From Gp13-AA77 sp035949375 (GTDB lineage: Bacteria; Acidobacteriota; Terriglobia; UBA7540): a stretch of 64,000 nucleotides of DNA. The stretch covers positions 1 to 64,000 of the forward strand of contig DASZIG010000067.1 of the NCBI GenBank assembly GCA_035949375.1, read 5' to 3'. Every line of letters starts with the position of its first letter. Position 1 is the stretch's first letter. Under the pieces are notes generated by a model that did not search any database, had not been told where the DNA came from, and worked only from the letters and a program-made list of their open reading frames with translations. Below are positions 25,423 through 34,982 of this stretch, piece after piece. A program made the position numbers and the translations under genes.

Positions 25423-26805
25423 ATGACAATGCGCAAGAACCGCGCTCTGATCCTGGCGTTCGTACTCGCGGGGCTCATGGCGGTGGTCGCCTACGCCCGA
25501 GCTGCCGAGTCAGATTGTGGCCAAAAGCTGGTGGACGGCACAACGCCTTCCGCGACCCGTTTCTACATCTACCCGCGGCAGCCCCTGAAGCCGTTCTACC
25601 AGTGGGAGAACGACGACGGGTATTGCGGCGAAGTATCCATGATGCAGGCCGGGCTCAACAACGGCCAGTGGATGTCGCAGTTCAGTGCCCGGCTGATCTG
25701 CGGTACAGGGTTGTCGCAGTCGGGGCCCGATGGCGCGTGCGCCGCTCACCGCGGCCAAGTCAATTACAACGCGCAACTGCTGATTGAGGACCCGGGGACG
25801 GGCGTCAGCGGACCGAACACGTACGCCGACGCCGCCTTATGTCTCTCGAATTCGCGGCTGAGCGCGACGACCTATGGCTATTCGGGCCAGCCCACCGGGG
25901 TCGCCGGATATGAACAGTACATGTCCTGGGTAAAACAGGAGGTCATCCTCGGCCATCAGGTGACGATGGCGGTTTTGATGAACGGAGGTTCCGACCCCCA
26001 GTACGATCACGAGGTCGCGGTCATCAGGATCGGCACCAATCACTCTCCAACGGACCCGACCTACTATTCTGATGATGTTGTGTACTTCGACGACCACGGT
26101 AACTACACGCTCTCGGGTGACAAATTCACTTCCAATCCGGCGATTCCGCCGGGCGCGGGTTCGGACCGGGCGGGGTGCACGCCGTTCGTGTTCGGTTACT
26201 CTTTCGACTCATTGGACAACACGCGAGCGGGGGCCAACCGGAAGGGTGCACCGGCCTACTCCATAATTATTCCGGGCGATCAAACGATTCACACCTCCAC
26301 GGGCGGCTCCGGCTATAACACCGTTCTGATCTCCGGGCCGCATAATTACGGATTCTCGGTTGCCGGTCCCGAGGATCCATCGGGCGTCACGTTACCGGTT
26401 GCGCTTGCGATTGTGGGTCCGACCTTCAGTGGCGGCACGATGAATCCGCTCGATCCCGTGGCCGGTTATGACTACGAAAACCCGATGATCGGGACCAGTG
26501 TCTGGGGTAAGAGCTGCACGAACAAGCCGCCGTCCGCATGGATGACGAACTTTGCCCTGCAAGCAACCGCGAGCGGCCTCACGCCCGGCGTCGCGTACGA
26601 CCTCTATGAATACGACTTTTCTTCGGTCACGGGCGAGGGCCCGGGGGCTGCCCTGGCGGTTCCTGTGGACGATTTCAATGCGAATGCCGGTCTCGCGACA
26701 CACGTCACGACCTTTACTGCCGACCATTCAACGTTTGCCGTGACCGTCACAACCACGTCCGACAAGATCGTGGTGTTCCGATGCGTGCCGGCCAGCGCCC
26801 CTTGA
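25423..26805 (+). CDS. Secreted protein with a C39-like cysteine protease pattern
   Basis: This 460-residue protein has a signal peptide ending near ARAAES (about residue 28). Residues about 50-230 show a papain-like order of residues: Gln60 (YQW), Cys68 (DDGYCGEVSMMQ), His196 (YDHEVAVIRIG) and Asp223/Asp224 (YFDDHGNY). That is the expected Q-C-H-D/N arrangement of C39-like peptidases. The remaining 220 residues are a beta-rich region of no recognised type. Family assignment is by motif only. No transporter gene or leader-peptide substrate of the bacteriocin type is adjacent, apart from the OPT gene upstream. Could also be an inactive homologue. Confidence 0.6.
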   Translation: MTMRKNRALILAFVLAGLMAVVAYARAAESDCGQKLVDGTTPSATRFYIYPRQPLKPFYQWENDDGYCGEVSMMQAGLNNGQWMSQFSARLICGTGLSQSGPDGACAAHRGQVNYNAQLLIEDPGTGVSGPNTYADAALCLSNSRLSATTYGYSGQPTGVAGYEQYMSWVKQEVILGHQVTMAVLMNGGSDPQYDHEVAVIRIGTNHSPTDPTYYSDDVVYFDDHGNYTLSGDKFTSNPAIPPGAGSDRAGCTPFVFGYSFDSLDNTRAGANRKGAPAYSIIIPGDQTIHTSTGGSGYNTVLISGPHNYGFSVAGPEDPSGVTLPVALAIVGPTFSGGTMNPLDPVAGYDYENPMIGTSVWGKSCTNKPPSAWMTNFALQATASGLTPGVAYDLYEYDFSSVTGEGPGAALAVPVDDFNANAGLATHVTTFTADHSTFAVTVTTTSDKIVVFRCVPASAP

Positions 26806-26935
26806 TTCGCGAAACGAGATTGAACAGTGAAAGCCCGGCGTGGTGCGGATTACAAAGGGAAGGAGCTCCCGTCTCTGTGGCGCCGGTCCTCACCCGCGAT
26901 TTTCCGCGCTCAAGACAGCACCGGCACACGGCTGC

Positions 26936-27880
26936 CTAGAGGAAACGCAACAATTCGTTCACCACACCTTGCACGCCCTGGTAGGCGTCGCCGCTGCCTT
27001 CGTATTCGATCGAGTACATGCCTTTGAAGGCGCTTCGTTGCGCGATCTGGACGCACGCCTGGAAGTTGAAGGCGGTTTCGTTGCCGCCCGCGTCGAGGCT
27101 CTGTCCCAGGGCATGGCATGTGGTGCGTGCGTAGGGGAACAGCATGTTGAGCGCGCGCTCGCGGGCGGAGTCGTCGGGGAAGCTGCCGAAGTCGGGCAGG
27201 GTGCCCATGAACGGACTTGCGACGCCTCGCACAAGGATCACCAGCGTCTCGGGACGCGCGGAGCCGATGGCGTCATGGTTCTCGATCAGGACGGCGACTC
27301 CTTTAGCGCGGCCGTAAGCGGCGAGTTGCCGGTAGGAATCGACCGTGGCTGCGACGTTATCCGGATCCACCGTTCCGGGATCGCATCGCACGGAACGAGC
27401 GCCAAGCTGCCGCGCGATGTCGATCCATTTCTTCGAGGCGGCGATCGCGGCGGCGCGCACGGCGGCCGTCGAGTCCGACAAACCCGCACCGGCTTCGAGC
27501 TCCGGGATGTGGACCGGAATGTTGATGAGCCGCGAATGTGCGCGTACCAGGTTTGCCTTGAGTTCTAGAAGGTACGCCGGCTCGAGCGAAGCGAAGTGCG
27601 GCGCCGCCAACTCCAGGTTGTGGACCTTGTAACGGTCCGCGATCATCTGCGGAAAGTCGAGCAGCGCGAGCCTCCCGGGGGGCGCAGGCGCTGCGGGGTC
27701 ATGCGTAGACTCGAAGAAGTCTTGAAAGCTCCGGCTGGAGACGCCGACGCGCTCGATCTTGCCCGCGCCCGGCGCCGCATGGCGGGCCGCGCGACGGCGC
27801 GTCTGCGCGCGTGCGTCCTTCGAAGCGGCCGACAGCGCGGCAGGAACGAGCAACGACTTCAGAAATCTGCGACGGTTCAT
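26936..27880 (-). CDS. Sugar phosphate isomerase/epimerase-like TIM barrel, exported
   Basis: This 314-residue protein begins at ATG 27880 with a twin-arginine-like signal (MNRRRFLKSLLVPAAL...ARAQ). An AP-endonuclease-2-type TIM barrel follows (IERVGVSSRSFQDFF, HNLELAAPHF, GVAVLIENHDAIGS, GMYSIEYEGSGDAYQG). The GMYSIEYEG end supplies the conserved metal-binding Glu. Such exported epimerases are frequent in Acidobacteriota and Planctomycetes sugar-modification islands. Divergent from the membrane glycosyltransferase gene. Confidence 0.83.
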   Translation of the reverse strand: MNRRRFLKSLLVPAALSAASKDARAQTRRRAARHAAPGAGKIERVGVSSRSFQDFFESTHDPAAPAPPGRLALLDFPQMIADRYKVHNLELAAPHFASLEPAYLLELKANLVRAHSRLINIPVHIPELEAGAGLSDSTAAVRAAAIAASKKWIDIARQLGARSVRCDPGTVDPDNVAATVDSYRQLAAYGRAKGVAVLIENHDAIGSARPETLVILVRGVASPFMGTLPDFGSFPDDSARERALNMLFPYARTTCHALGQSLDAGGNETAFNFQACVQIAQRSAFKGMYSIEYEGSGDAYQGVQGVVNELLRFL

Positions 27881-28055
27881 TTGCCGACTTATCTTACATC
27901 GCCCAACGTCAGATCGGGCCTTGCCTTCAGATGTCGCGTGCCAAATAATGTTTCCCGCAAAGCGACGCTTCGGGTCTGGTGATCGAATCTGTGCGTGCGA
28001 GGGCGCGGCCCTCCGCAATCGCACTTCGCGCCGCCCGCGGGAGACGATCGGCCCC

Positions 28056-29606
28056 ATGGCCCCCCAGACCGGAACCCCCGCTCTCGCACGCCGCCCGCGG
28101 CCGGGAGACGCCCTGCGCTGGCTCGTGCCCGGTGCCGCCGTCTTTGTGGCTTCTCTGCTCTTCACGCCGAACGGCGCCACGATTTTCCTTCCGGGGGATG
28201 TGCGTATCTACCTGCTGAACGCGGCGCGCATGGAGCAAGGGCAGGTCATCTACAGGGACTTCTTCCAATTCACGTCCCCGGGAACCGAGCTCGTTTACCT
28301 TGCCCTCTTCAAGGTTTTCGGACAGCGCGCCTGGATTCCCAACGTGACGCTGCTGGTCCTGGGGCTGAGCCTGTTCTGGCTCAGCGTTGTGATTTCTCGA
28401 ACGCTGATCTCCGGTTGGGCGGTTTTCCTGCCGGGCACTCTACTGCTCACCGTCTCGCTGTATCACGGGCTTGACCCCAGCCACCAGTGGTTCAGCGTGC
28501 TTGCGGTCATGGCCGCCGCCGCTTCACTGACGGAGAATCGCGCACCGCCGCGCATGGCACTCGCGGGCGTGCTCTGCGGACTGGCCTCGTTCTTCACTCT
28601 TCCCCGCGGACTGCTGGCCGCCCTGGGCTTCGCGATCTTCCTGGTGTGGGAGCGCCGCCGGAATCCTGAAGGCTCCGGCCTGCTCGGCAGTGAATTGTCT
28701 CTGGCGGCGTCCTATCTCGTAACGGTGTTCGGCACGAATGCTTATTTCGTGTGGAAAGCCGGCCTCAGCCGCTTCATCGAATCGACAATCATCTTCGGAG
28801 TCCGCTACTACCAGGCGGACGCCCAGGGAAATACTCTCAGAACCTACCTCGCCGCGCCACCGTCTCTTCATCCCTGGTATGGACTGCCCTGGGTGGCGGA
28901 ATATCTGGTCATTCACGTTCTGCTGCCCGGAGTTTATCTGCTGTTCGCGCTGCGGTACTGGCGGGAGGGCCGGCGCCGGCCTGAACTTCCCTGGGACCGC
29001 CTGATGCTGATCGGCATCGCGGGCATGGCTCTCTTCGTCAGTGTGGCGCCCGCTCCTTCCTATTTCCGGCTTTGCGTGGTTTCGCTCCCCGCTCTGATTT
29101 TATTTGCCTGGCTTCTGACGCGGCCGGGCAGGCCCGAGCGCGTCGTGACCTGGCTGACCTGGGCGCTCGCTCTGCTCATGGCCGTGGCCGACGTCCAGCA
29201 GGTGCAGCGGCACGCGAGCCCGTCGATCGATCTGGCGTCCGGACGCACCGCGTTTCTGCAGCCTGCCCTTTACGAGCAGTTTCAATGGCTGTCGGCTCAC
29301 ACGCGGCCTTCCGAATCCTTTTTCGAAGCTGGCTGGGCCAACACATATGTTGCGCTCGGACTGCGCAACCCGACGCCGGTCCCGTACGTGACGGTTACCG
29401 CATATACGCGGCCCGATCAGGTGCAAGACAGCGTCGAAGGCTTAGAAGCGCACCAGGTGCAGTTGGTCCTCTGGCCGCTCGATCTCGACACGCGGCGTAC
29501 CGCTTCGGACGCTGACTCGCTTGGCCCGTTGCGTGCCGAGCTCCGCAGTCGCTATCGCGTGATCGAGACGTTTTCCGGGGGCGATCAGGTGTGGCAGAGG
29601 GAATGA
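28056..29606 (+). CDS. Polytopic membrane glycosyltransferase-like protein (GT39/ArnT type)
   Basis: This 516-residue protein has about 10-12 membrane helices. After the first helix a periplasmic loop contains PGDVRIYLLNAARMEQGQVIYRDFFQFTSPG. An acidic residue and this GQVIYRDFF-like segment are characteristic of lipid-linked-sugar glycosyltransferases of the GT39/PMT fold. The C-terminal 120 residues form a soluble domain. The start is the ATG at 28056 behind GGGAGACGATCGGCCCC; the frame is open upstream but runs into the epimerase gene. Substrates cannot be inferred. Confidence 0.78.
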   Translation: MAPQTGTPALARRPRPGDALRWLVPGAAVFVASLLFTPNGATIFLPGDVRIYLLNAARMEQGQVIYRDFFQFTSPGTELVYLALFKVFGQRAWIPNVTLLVLGLSLFWLSVVISRTLISGWAVFLPGTLLLTVSLYHGLDPSHQWFSVLAVMAAAASLTENRAPPRMALAGVLCGLASFFTLPRGLLAALGFAIFLVWERRRNPEGSGLLGSELSLAASYLVTVFGTNAYFVWKAGLSRFIESTIIFGVRYYQADAQGNTLRTYLAAPPSLHPWYGLPWVAEYLVIHVLLPGVYLLFALRYWREGRRRPELPWDRLMLIGIAGMALFVSVAPAPSYFRLCVVSLPALILFAWLLTRPGRPERVVTWLTWALALLMAVADVQQVQRHASPSIDLASGRTAFLQPALYEQFQWLSAHTRPSESFFEAGWANTYVALGLRNPTPVPYVTVTAYTRPDQVQDSVEGLEAHQVQLVLWPLDLDTRRTASDADSLGPLRAELRSRYRVIETFSGGDQVWQRE

Positions 29607-29655
29607 TCCGCCACGGCGAGATGTCTCTTTTTTCCGCGCTTCGAGGCGGTGCGCG

Positions 29656-30141
29656 TCAGGCGCGGGCACGCTGGCGGGCTTCGGCCTCAGCAAGCCAGCC
29701 ACGACGCAACTCCCCGGCGGGAATGCTCGAGAGGTACGGCTTGATGTCGAGGATCGGGGAGGCGTCGAGCATGTCGACCCCGCGGACCTGCAGGCGGCAG
29801 GCGTCGCGGCCGAGCAGTCGCACCACGGTCAGCCCGATGGGATTAGGACGCCGCGGCGACCGCGTGGCGAAGACGCCGTGGGGCCGGTAGTCGTCGGCGG
29901 GAGGCGTGGCCACAAGGTCGCAGGCGGCCGCGCGGTGGAACGCCCACAGCACGTAGAGATGAGAGAAGCCTTCGATGTCGGCCAGGCCCGCCTCGTACTC
30001 CGGCAGGAGGTCGAGCACGCCCTCGGCGCGGTGCTCCGCGTGCGGACCCTTGGGAATTTGCGCGGTCTCGGTGTACGGGCTACGCACAAACCCGATAGGT
30101 TGCATCGTGAACGCGAGATGTTGGGGAACAGTTTCCGCCAC
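29656..30141 (-). CDS. trmO: tRNA (N6-threonylcarbamoyladenosine37-N6)-methyltransferase TrmO
   Basis: This 161-residue protein has the TsaA/TrmO core: IGFVRSPYTE at the N-terminus, then GLADIEGFSHLYVLWAFHRA and GVFATRSPRRPNPIGLTVVRLL, which form the SAM-binding beta-barrel. TrmO methylates t6A37 of tRNA using S-adenosylmethionine. Length is right for the short form without a C-terminal extension. It ends 50 bp from the convergent glycosyltransferase gene. Confidence 0.92.
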   Translation of the reverse strand: MAETVPQHLAFTMQPIGFVRSPYTETAQIPKGPHAEHRAEGVLDLLPEYEAGLADIEGFSHLYVLWAFHRAAACDLVATPPADDYRPHGVFATRSPRRPNPIGLTVVRLLGRDACRLQVRGVDMLDASPILDIKPYLSSIPAGELRRGWLAEAEARQRARA

Positions 30142-30168
30142 GGAACACCTACATCTGCCGCCGGGCGC

Positions 30169-31566
30169 CTACGTCCGAATCTGGCGCGCGCTCGCGTCCC
30201 ATACCGCGGCGCCGCCCTTGTAGTACGACTCGTTGGCCATATGGATCGCGATGGCCGCGTTGTTGCCGAAGTGCTCGTCCTCCACGGAAGGGCGGCGCGT
30301 CTTGACCGACTGGAAGAAGTTGAACAGATGATCGCGGGTGTCGTCGTAAAGAGGGGGCGCATGATAGGTGACGGCCTCCGTCACCTGCTGCGACCCCGGA
30401 CGCGGCCCATGCTCGGCGCGCCAGGCATGGACATACTCCTGGCGCATCGCGCCCATCGGCCACGCCGGCGTGCAGGCGTCGTGGTCCGCGCCGTCCTGGG
30501 GGGTCACGCTGAGCGCCTCGGGGTCCTCGACGCCGTGAATCTCGAGGATCCCACGATCGCCCATGAAGCGGAACCCGGACTCGGTCTCGGTATTGAGCGT
30601 CACGCGTAGCGTGCAGCTGAAATCTCCGTAGTCATAGACCGTGGTCATCACGTCCGGCACGTCGCGCCCGTCGTGCCAGCGATAGAGCCCGCCCTGGGTG
30701 AAGGCCCGCTTGGGCGGGGCAGCGATGCCAAGCACGTAGTGGATCCCCGTCAGGTGATGGATGCAGAGGTCGCCCGGAATGCCCTCGCCGTAGTCTTTGA
30801 AGCAGCGCCAGCGCGTCCAGCGCGAGCCGTCGAAGGGACGCTTCGGGGCCGTGCCGAGCCATGTCTCCCAGTCGACCGTCTGTGGCGAAAGATCGGGCGG
30901 CACGCTGTACCACCATGCCCCGCAATGGTCGTTGCGTCCCATGGTGGCTTCCACCAGGCACAGCTTGCCGATGGCCCCGGAGGCCAGCAGTTCCTTCGCC
31001 TTGGCATAGACCACCGAGCTAGGCTCCTGGCTGCCGATCTGAACGATGCGGTTCGAGCGCCCCGCGGCGGCGATGATCTCGAAGCCCTCGGCCACGGCGT
31101 GGGTCATGGGTTTTTCGCAGTAGATGTCCTTGCCCGCGGCGCACGCGTCCACAATGATCTGCTTGTGCCAGTGATCGGGCACGGCCGCCACGATGCAGTC
31201 GATTTCCTTGTTGTCGAGCAACTCCTGGTAGCGCGCCGTAATCGGGACACTGTCTTTGGCGAGGATCTGCCGCGCGAGCGTCCGCCGGCCCTCGTAAAGA
31301 TCGCACGCTGCGGCGCACTCCACACCGGGCAGCGAAATGGAGGTCTCGAGCAGGTCCGAACCTCGCATGCCCACGCCGATCATGCCGAAGCGCACGGTAT
31401 CACTGGGCGCGGCGGGCGCCACCTGGGCCGACGCACCGGCTATCGGACTCGCAGCCAGTGGTCCGCCGTCGAGCAGAAACGATCGACCTGCCAAGCCTGC
31501 GCCGGCCGCTGCCACGGCCGTGCGCTGCAGGAACCTGCGACGCGTTAAATCACGTTTGCCCACCAT
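30169..31566 (-). CDS. Gfo/Idh/MocA oxidoreductase with twin-arginine signal (second copy in window)
   Basis: This 465-residue protein has a twin-arginine signal (TRRRFLQRTAVAAAGAGLAG), a Rossmann fold (VRFGMIGVGMRGSDLL), the CEKPMTHAVAEG segment with the catalytic lysine, and a C-terminal substrate domain. It belongs to the same exported oxidoreductase group as the gene at 17268 but is clearly diverged. The ATG at 31566 is only two bases from AAGGAGG; the next codon, GTG, is a better-spaced alternative start. It precedes trmO by 27 bp. Confidence 0.88.
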   Translation of the reverse strand: MVGKRDLTRRRFLQRTAVAAAGAGLAGRSFLLDGGPLAASPIAGASAQVAPAAPSDTVRFGMIGVGMRGSDLLETSISLPGVECAAACDLYEGRRTLARQILAKDSVPITARYQELLDNKEIDCIVAAVPDHWHKQIIVDACAAGKDIYCEKPMTHAVAEGFEIIAAAGRSNRIVQIGSQEPSSVVYAKAKELLASGAIGKLCLVEATMGRNDHCGAWWYSVPPDLSPQTVDWETWLGTAPKRPFDGSRWTRWRCFKDYGEGIPGDLCIHHLTGIHYVLGIAAPPKRAFTQGGLYRWHDGRDVPDVMTTVYDYGDFSCTLRVTLNTETESGFRFMGDRGILEIHGVEDPEALSVTPQDGADHDACTPAWPMGAMRQEYVHAWRAEHGPRPGSQQVTEAVTYHAPPLYDDTRDHLFNFFQSVKTRRPSVEDEHFGNNAAIAIHMANESYYKGGAAVWDASARQIRT

Positions 31567-31966
31567 GCCTCCTTATTGAGAAGCCCCAATCTCTGCGCGG
31601 CTCCGAGAAGACTCGAACCGCTACTGTATCAACCGGGTTGCCAGGTGGCAAGGGCAGATGCCGGGCCCATCCTGCTGGTCGCCTTGAGCCGCGTGAGGCG
31701 AAAGCCGATCAGGGTGAAACCCAGGGCAGCCGTGGCGCGGACCCGATCTGTGCTTCCGCAGCCCCGGCGGTTGCGAGCACGGGAAAACCGGAACTTCGAA
31801 AAACGGCCAGCGAGGGCGCGCTGGTCGTCGCGGCCTGATTCGTTGCGCGCCGCGGCACGTTCATCCCACGCTCTGGCGGGTCCGTCACATTTCGATCGGC
31901 GACACTCCGGGCGCTGCGCTACCATGCGAGGACTGTGATGGCGGAACCTGGTCCAGGAGGTTTTCA
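31567..31966. other. Intergenic region, nothing recognised
   Basis: Divergent spacer of 400 bp between the oxidoreductase and a small membrane protein. Open frames on both strands have no recognisable product. No convincing promoter, hairpin or repeat was noticed. Confidence 0.5.
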
Positions 31967-32455
31967 ATGGCAACTTCAGTGATCGCCGGCCACACCGTTT
32001 CTTTCTCCGGCAAGGCGCGGCCCCTCCCGGCGATCCTGATCGGCGGGGCGATCGTGGGTGTGCTTGACCTGGCTTACGCGATCCTGCTGTACAGTCCCCG
32101 AGCGCCGATTCTTATCCCTCAGACGATTGCCAGCGGAGTGCTTGGCGCAGGCTCGTACCGCGACGGCGCGCAAAGCGCCGCGCTTGGTGTGGTCCTGCAT
32201 TTTGGGATCGCTCTGGGGGCTGCGACAGTGTATTACCTGCTGAGCCGCAAGTTCACGTTCCTGGTGGAGCGCGCCGTTCTCTCCGGCGTCCTCTATGGGG
32301 CCGCAGTCTATGCCTTCATGCACCTGGTGGTGCTGCCGCTTTCCGCCGTTCCCCCGAGTCCCATCGATGTGGCCCAGCAGGCCGGCGAATTCGTCGAGCA
32401 CTGGTTCTGCGTCGGCCTCCCCATCGCCCTCTCTGTTCGCCACTATTCGCGCTGA
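31967..32455 (+). CDS. Small polytopic membrane protein of unknown function
   Basis: This 162-residue protein has four predicted membrane helices, at about residues 20-42, 68-92, 98-120 and 138-158. The sequence GGAIVGVLDLAYAILLY and FGIALGAATVYYLLSRK are typical of an uncharacterised bacterial integral membrane family. GGAGG lies 7 nt ahead of the ATG. It is followed by a DUF302-type gene after 55 bp. No function is proposed. Confidence 0.75.
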   Translation: MATSVIAGHTVSFSGKARPLPAILIGGAIVGVLDLAYAILLYSPRAPILIPQTIASGVLGAGSYRDGAQSAALGVVLHFGIALGAATVYYLLSRKFTFLVERAVLSGVLYGAAVYAFMHLVVLPLSAVPPSPIDVAQQAGEFVEHWFCVGLPIALSVRHYSR

Positions 32456-32486
32456 TTTTGGAAGCGTAGCGCGCCCCGCCGGGTAA

Positions 32487-32492
32487 TATAAT
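32487..32492 (+). promoter_or_regulatory. Possible -10 box directly upstream of the DUF302 gene
   Basis: TATAAT at 32487-32492 would place transcription start at about 32499, at the edge of the AAGGAGG ribosome site for the ATG at 32511. The message would have almost no leader. No good -35 hexamer is present. Confidence 0.3.
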
Positions 32493-32510
32493 CTCTTAAG
32501 GAGGATGCAC

Positions 32511-32906
32511 ATGGCTCCACAGCCGGAGAACGGGCTCGTTCACCTTCGGAGTCCGCACTCGGTTCCAGAGACGCTGAAGCGGCTCGAGGCCTTGCTCGAG
32601 GGGAAAAATCTCACGGTATTTGCGCGCGTGGACCACAGCGGTGAAGCTGAGAAGGCCGGCTTGACGATGCGCCCTACTCAACTCATCATTTTCGGCAGTC
32701 CGAAGGCCGGAACGCCCCTGATGGTCGCCTCGCCGACGCTTGCCATCGATCTGCCGCTGAAGGCGCTGGCATGGGAAGACGCGGAAGGCCAGGTCTGGCT
32801 CTCCTACAACAGCCCCGATTATCTCAAGCAACGGCATCGGATCCCGGACGACCTGGTGAAGAACATCGCCGGGGCGGGCGCCTTGTTGGAGAAGGCCGTG
32901 GAATAG
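32511..32906 (+). CDS. DUF302-domain protein
   Basis: This 131-residue cytoplasmic protein has the DUF302 pattern: SVPETLKRLEALLEGKNLTVFARVDHSGEAEKAGLTMRPTQLIIFGSPKAGTPLM. AAGGAGG lies 6 nt before the ATG at 32511; an ATG at 32505 is too close to that site. The fold is a small alpha/beta dimer whose biochemical role is unknown. It precedes the chaperone gene in the same direction. Confidence 0.85.
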   Translation: MAPQPENGLVHLRSPHSVPETLKRLEALLEGKNLTVFARVDHSGEAEKAGLTMRPTQLIIFGSPKAGTPLMVASPTLAIDLPLKALAWEDAEGQVWLSYNSPDYLKQRHRIPDDLVKNIAGAGALLEKAVE

Positions 32907-32967
32907 CCCTCGCTGGAAAATGCCAGGCGGGAACCCCTTGGCGGGCAGGACCGGCGCCGCAATCTGC

Positions 32968-32997
32968 TGGACGCGTTCGGGTTCAAGGCCTTATAAT
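32968..32997 (+). promoter_or_regulatory. Probable promoter of the PpiC-type chaperone gene
   Basis: A perfect TATAAT at 32992-32997 lies 18 bp behind TGGACG (32968-32973), which matches four of six positions of the consensus -35. The start codon follows 33 bp later with AGGAG in front. Confidence 0.5.
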
Positions 32998-33030
32998 ATT
33001 GGGGAACTCGCCCAGTTCTTAGGAGCTTTC

Positions 33031-34974
33031 ATGTACAGGTTTTTTCGCGGAAGAAACCGGCAGAAGATGTTGAAGTATCTTCTCATCTTCTTTCTCGGCA
33101 TCGTTTCGGTCGGTATGGTTGTGACGCTCGCGCCGCTGCCGGGCGGGGATAACTCAGCCAGCGCAAGTTCGAACGTCCTCGCCAGCCTCGGGGACTTTCA
33201 GGTTACCACCCAGGATCTGCAGAAGCAGATCAGCCAGCGGTTCGCGTCCTCGCCGATCGGCAATAATCCCCAGGTGATGGCCCAATTCGCGCCCAACGTG
33301 CTGGACTCGATGATCCAGGATCAGGAGGTCGTCGAGGAAGCCCACCGCATGGGACTTGAGGTGAGCGACCCGGAACTTTCGGAAGCCATCCGCAGCTTTC
33401 CCGGTTTGAACCAGAACGGGCAGTTCGTCGGCATGGATCAATACCAGGCCGCCGTGCAGCAGTCCATGAACATGACGGTGGCGCAGTTTGAAGCGCAGCT
33501 TCGCGAGAGCCTGCTGAGCGACAAGCTCCGGGACGCGGTCACGGACGCCGTCGAGGTCTCGCCGGCCGAGGTCCACCAGGAATACGTGCAGCGCAACGAG
33601 AAGGCGCGCATTCAGTACGTCCTATTCAATCCCGCGGACTTTACCAAAGACGTGCAGGTGACGCCCACGGAGCTTGAAGCTTATTTCGCCACCAACCATG
33701 ACCGCTACAAGCAGCCCGAGGAGCGGTCGCTGCGCTACGTGCTGATCGATATGGACCACGTTCGTCCGATGGTGAAAGTGTCTGACGACGAGATGCGCTC
33801 TTACTACACGCAGCACCTCAATGACTATCGGGTTCCGGAAGAAGTGAAGGTGTCGCATATCCTGTTCAAGACCACCGGCAAGACTCCCGAAGAAGTGGCG
33901 AAGATCCGTCAGACGGCGCAGGATGTGCTGAACCAACTTCAGAAGGGCGCGGATTTCGCGGAGATGGCGAAGAAATACTCCGAAGACACCACGGCCTCCA
34001 AGGGAGGCGATCTCGGTTGGGTCCAGCGCGGGCAGACCGTGAAGGAGTTTGAGGACACGGCGTTTTCCCTGCCGCCGGGCCAGGTGAGCGGGTTGATCAA
34101 CGTGACCTACGGCATTCACATCATCAAAGTGTTTGACAAGCAGAGCGCGCACGTGCAGACCTTTGACGAGGTCAAGGCCAGCATTTCGAACATACTCGAG
34201 AAGCAGAAGCTTGACGCCGCCCAGGCCGATCTCGCCGGGCGATTCACGGAGGCCGCCAAGGCCGATCCGCAGCACTTTGACGCGGTGGCGGCCAAGTTCG
34301 GATTGAGCGTGCAGACGACGGGGTTGTTCAGGCCCGGCGCGCCCATCCCCGACCTCGGCATCAGCCAGGGTTTGCAGAGTCTCGCCTTCCAGCTTGCGCC
34401 GAACGCCGTGGGCGACCCGCTGACCCTGCCCAAGGGTATCGTGATCGTCGAACTCGCCGACGATGTCCCCGCGCATACGCCCAAGCTCGACGAGGTTCGC
34501 GTCCAGGTGGAGCAGGATTATCGCGCGGAACAATCGAAGGTGGTGGCCGAGGAGAAGGCCAAGGACTTTGCCGCCAAGGCCAAAAGCGGCGACTTCAAGA
34601 AGACCGCCCAGGCGATGGGCCTGACCGTGAAAGAGAGCAAGGACTTCGCCCGCCAGGAGACAGTGGACAATTTGATCTCGGGCACTGAACTCGGCGATGC
34701 TTTCACGCTCGCTCCGGGACAGTTGAGCGGCGTCGTCACCGCCGGCACCAACCGCATGGTGTTCCAGGTGACGGGCCACACGCCTGCGGACGAGGCCGGG
34801 TTCGCCGGGCAAAAGGCCCAGATCGAGCAGCAGCTTCTCGATCAGAAGAAGTCATTCGCGTGGGAGGTTTATCGCCAGGAGTTGAAGCAGCGGCTGATCA
34901 AGGAAGGCAAGCTGAAGATTAACGAACAGGCGATGAAGCAACTGCAGGCGTCCTACACGAACCAGCCTTCGTAG
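33031..34974 (+). CDS. Membrane-anchored peptidyl-prolyl isomerase/chaperone (PpiD/SurA type)
   Basis: This 647-residue protein starts MYRFFRGRNRQKMLKYLLIFFLG, giving a single N-terminal membrane anchor (about residues 14-34). A SurA-like chaperone segment follows (about 45-195). A parvulin PpiC domain lies at about 270-370 (VKVSHILFKTTGKTPEE, then GGDLGWVQRGQTVKEFEDTAFSLPPGQVSGLINVTYGIHIIKV). A second, degenerate parvulin-like region extends to the end. The likely job is folding of exported proteins at the periplasmic face of the inner membrane. AGGAG precedes the ATG at 33031. Confidence 0.9.
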   Translation: MYRFFRGRNRQKMLKYLLIFFLGIVSVGMVVTLAPLPGGDNSASASSNVLASLGDFQVTTQDLQKQISQRFASSPIGNNPQVMAQFAPNVLDSMIQDQEVVEEAHRMGLEVSDPELSEAIRSFPGLNQNGQFVGMDQYQAAVQQSMNMTVAQFEAQLRESLLSDKLRDAVTDAVEVSPAEVHQEYVQRNEKARIQYVLFNPADFTKDVQVTPTELEAYFATNHDRYKQPEERSLRYVLIDMDHVRPMVKVSDDEMRSYYTQHLNDYRVPEEVKVSHILFKTTGKTPEEVAKIRQTAQDVLNQLQKGADFAEMAKKYSEDTTASKGGDLGWVQRGQTVKEFEDTAFSLPPGQVSGLINVTYGIHIIKVFDKQSAHVQTFDEVKASISNILEKQKLDAAQADLAGRFTEAAKADPQHFDAVAAKFGLSVQTTGLFRPGAPIPDLGISQGLQSLAFQLAPNAVGDPLTLPKGIVIVELADDVPAHTPKLDEVRVQVEQDYRAEQSKVVAEEKAKDFAAKAKSGDFKKTAQAMGLTVKESKDFARQETVDNLISGTELGDAFTLAPGQLSGVVTAGTNRMVFQVTGHTPADEAGFAGQKAQIEQQLLDQKKSFAWEVYRQELKQRLIKEGKLKINEQAMKQLQASYTNQPS

Positions 34975-34982
34975 GAGGGAAC

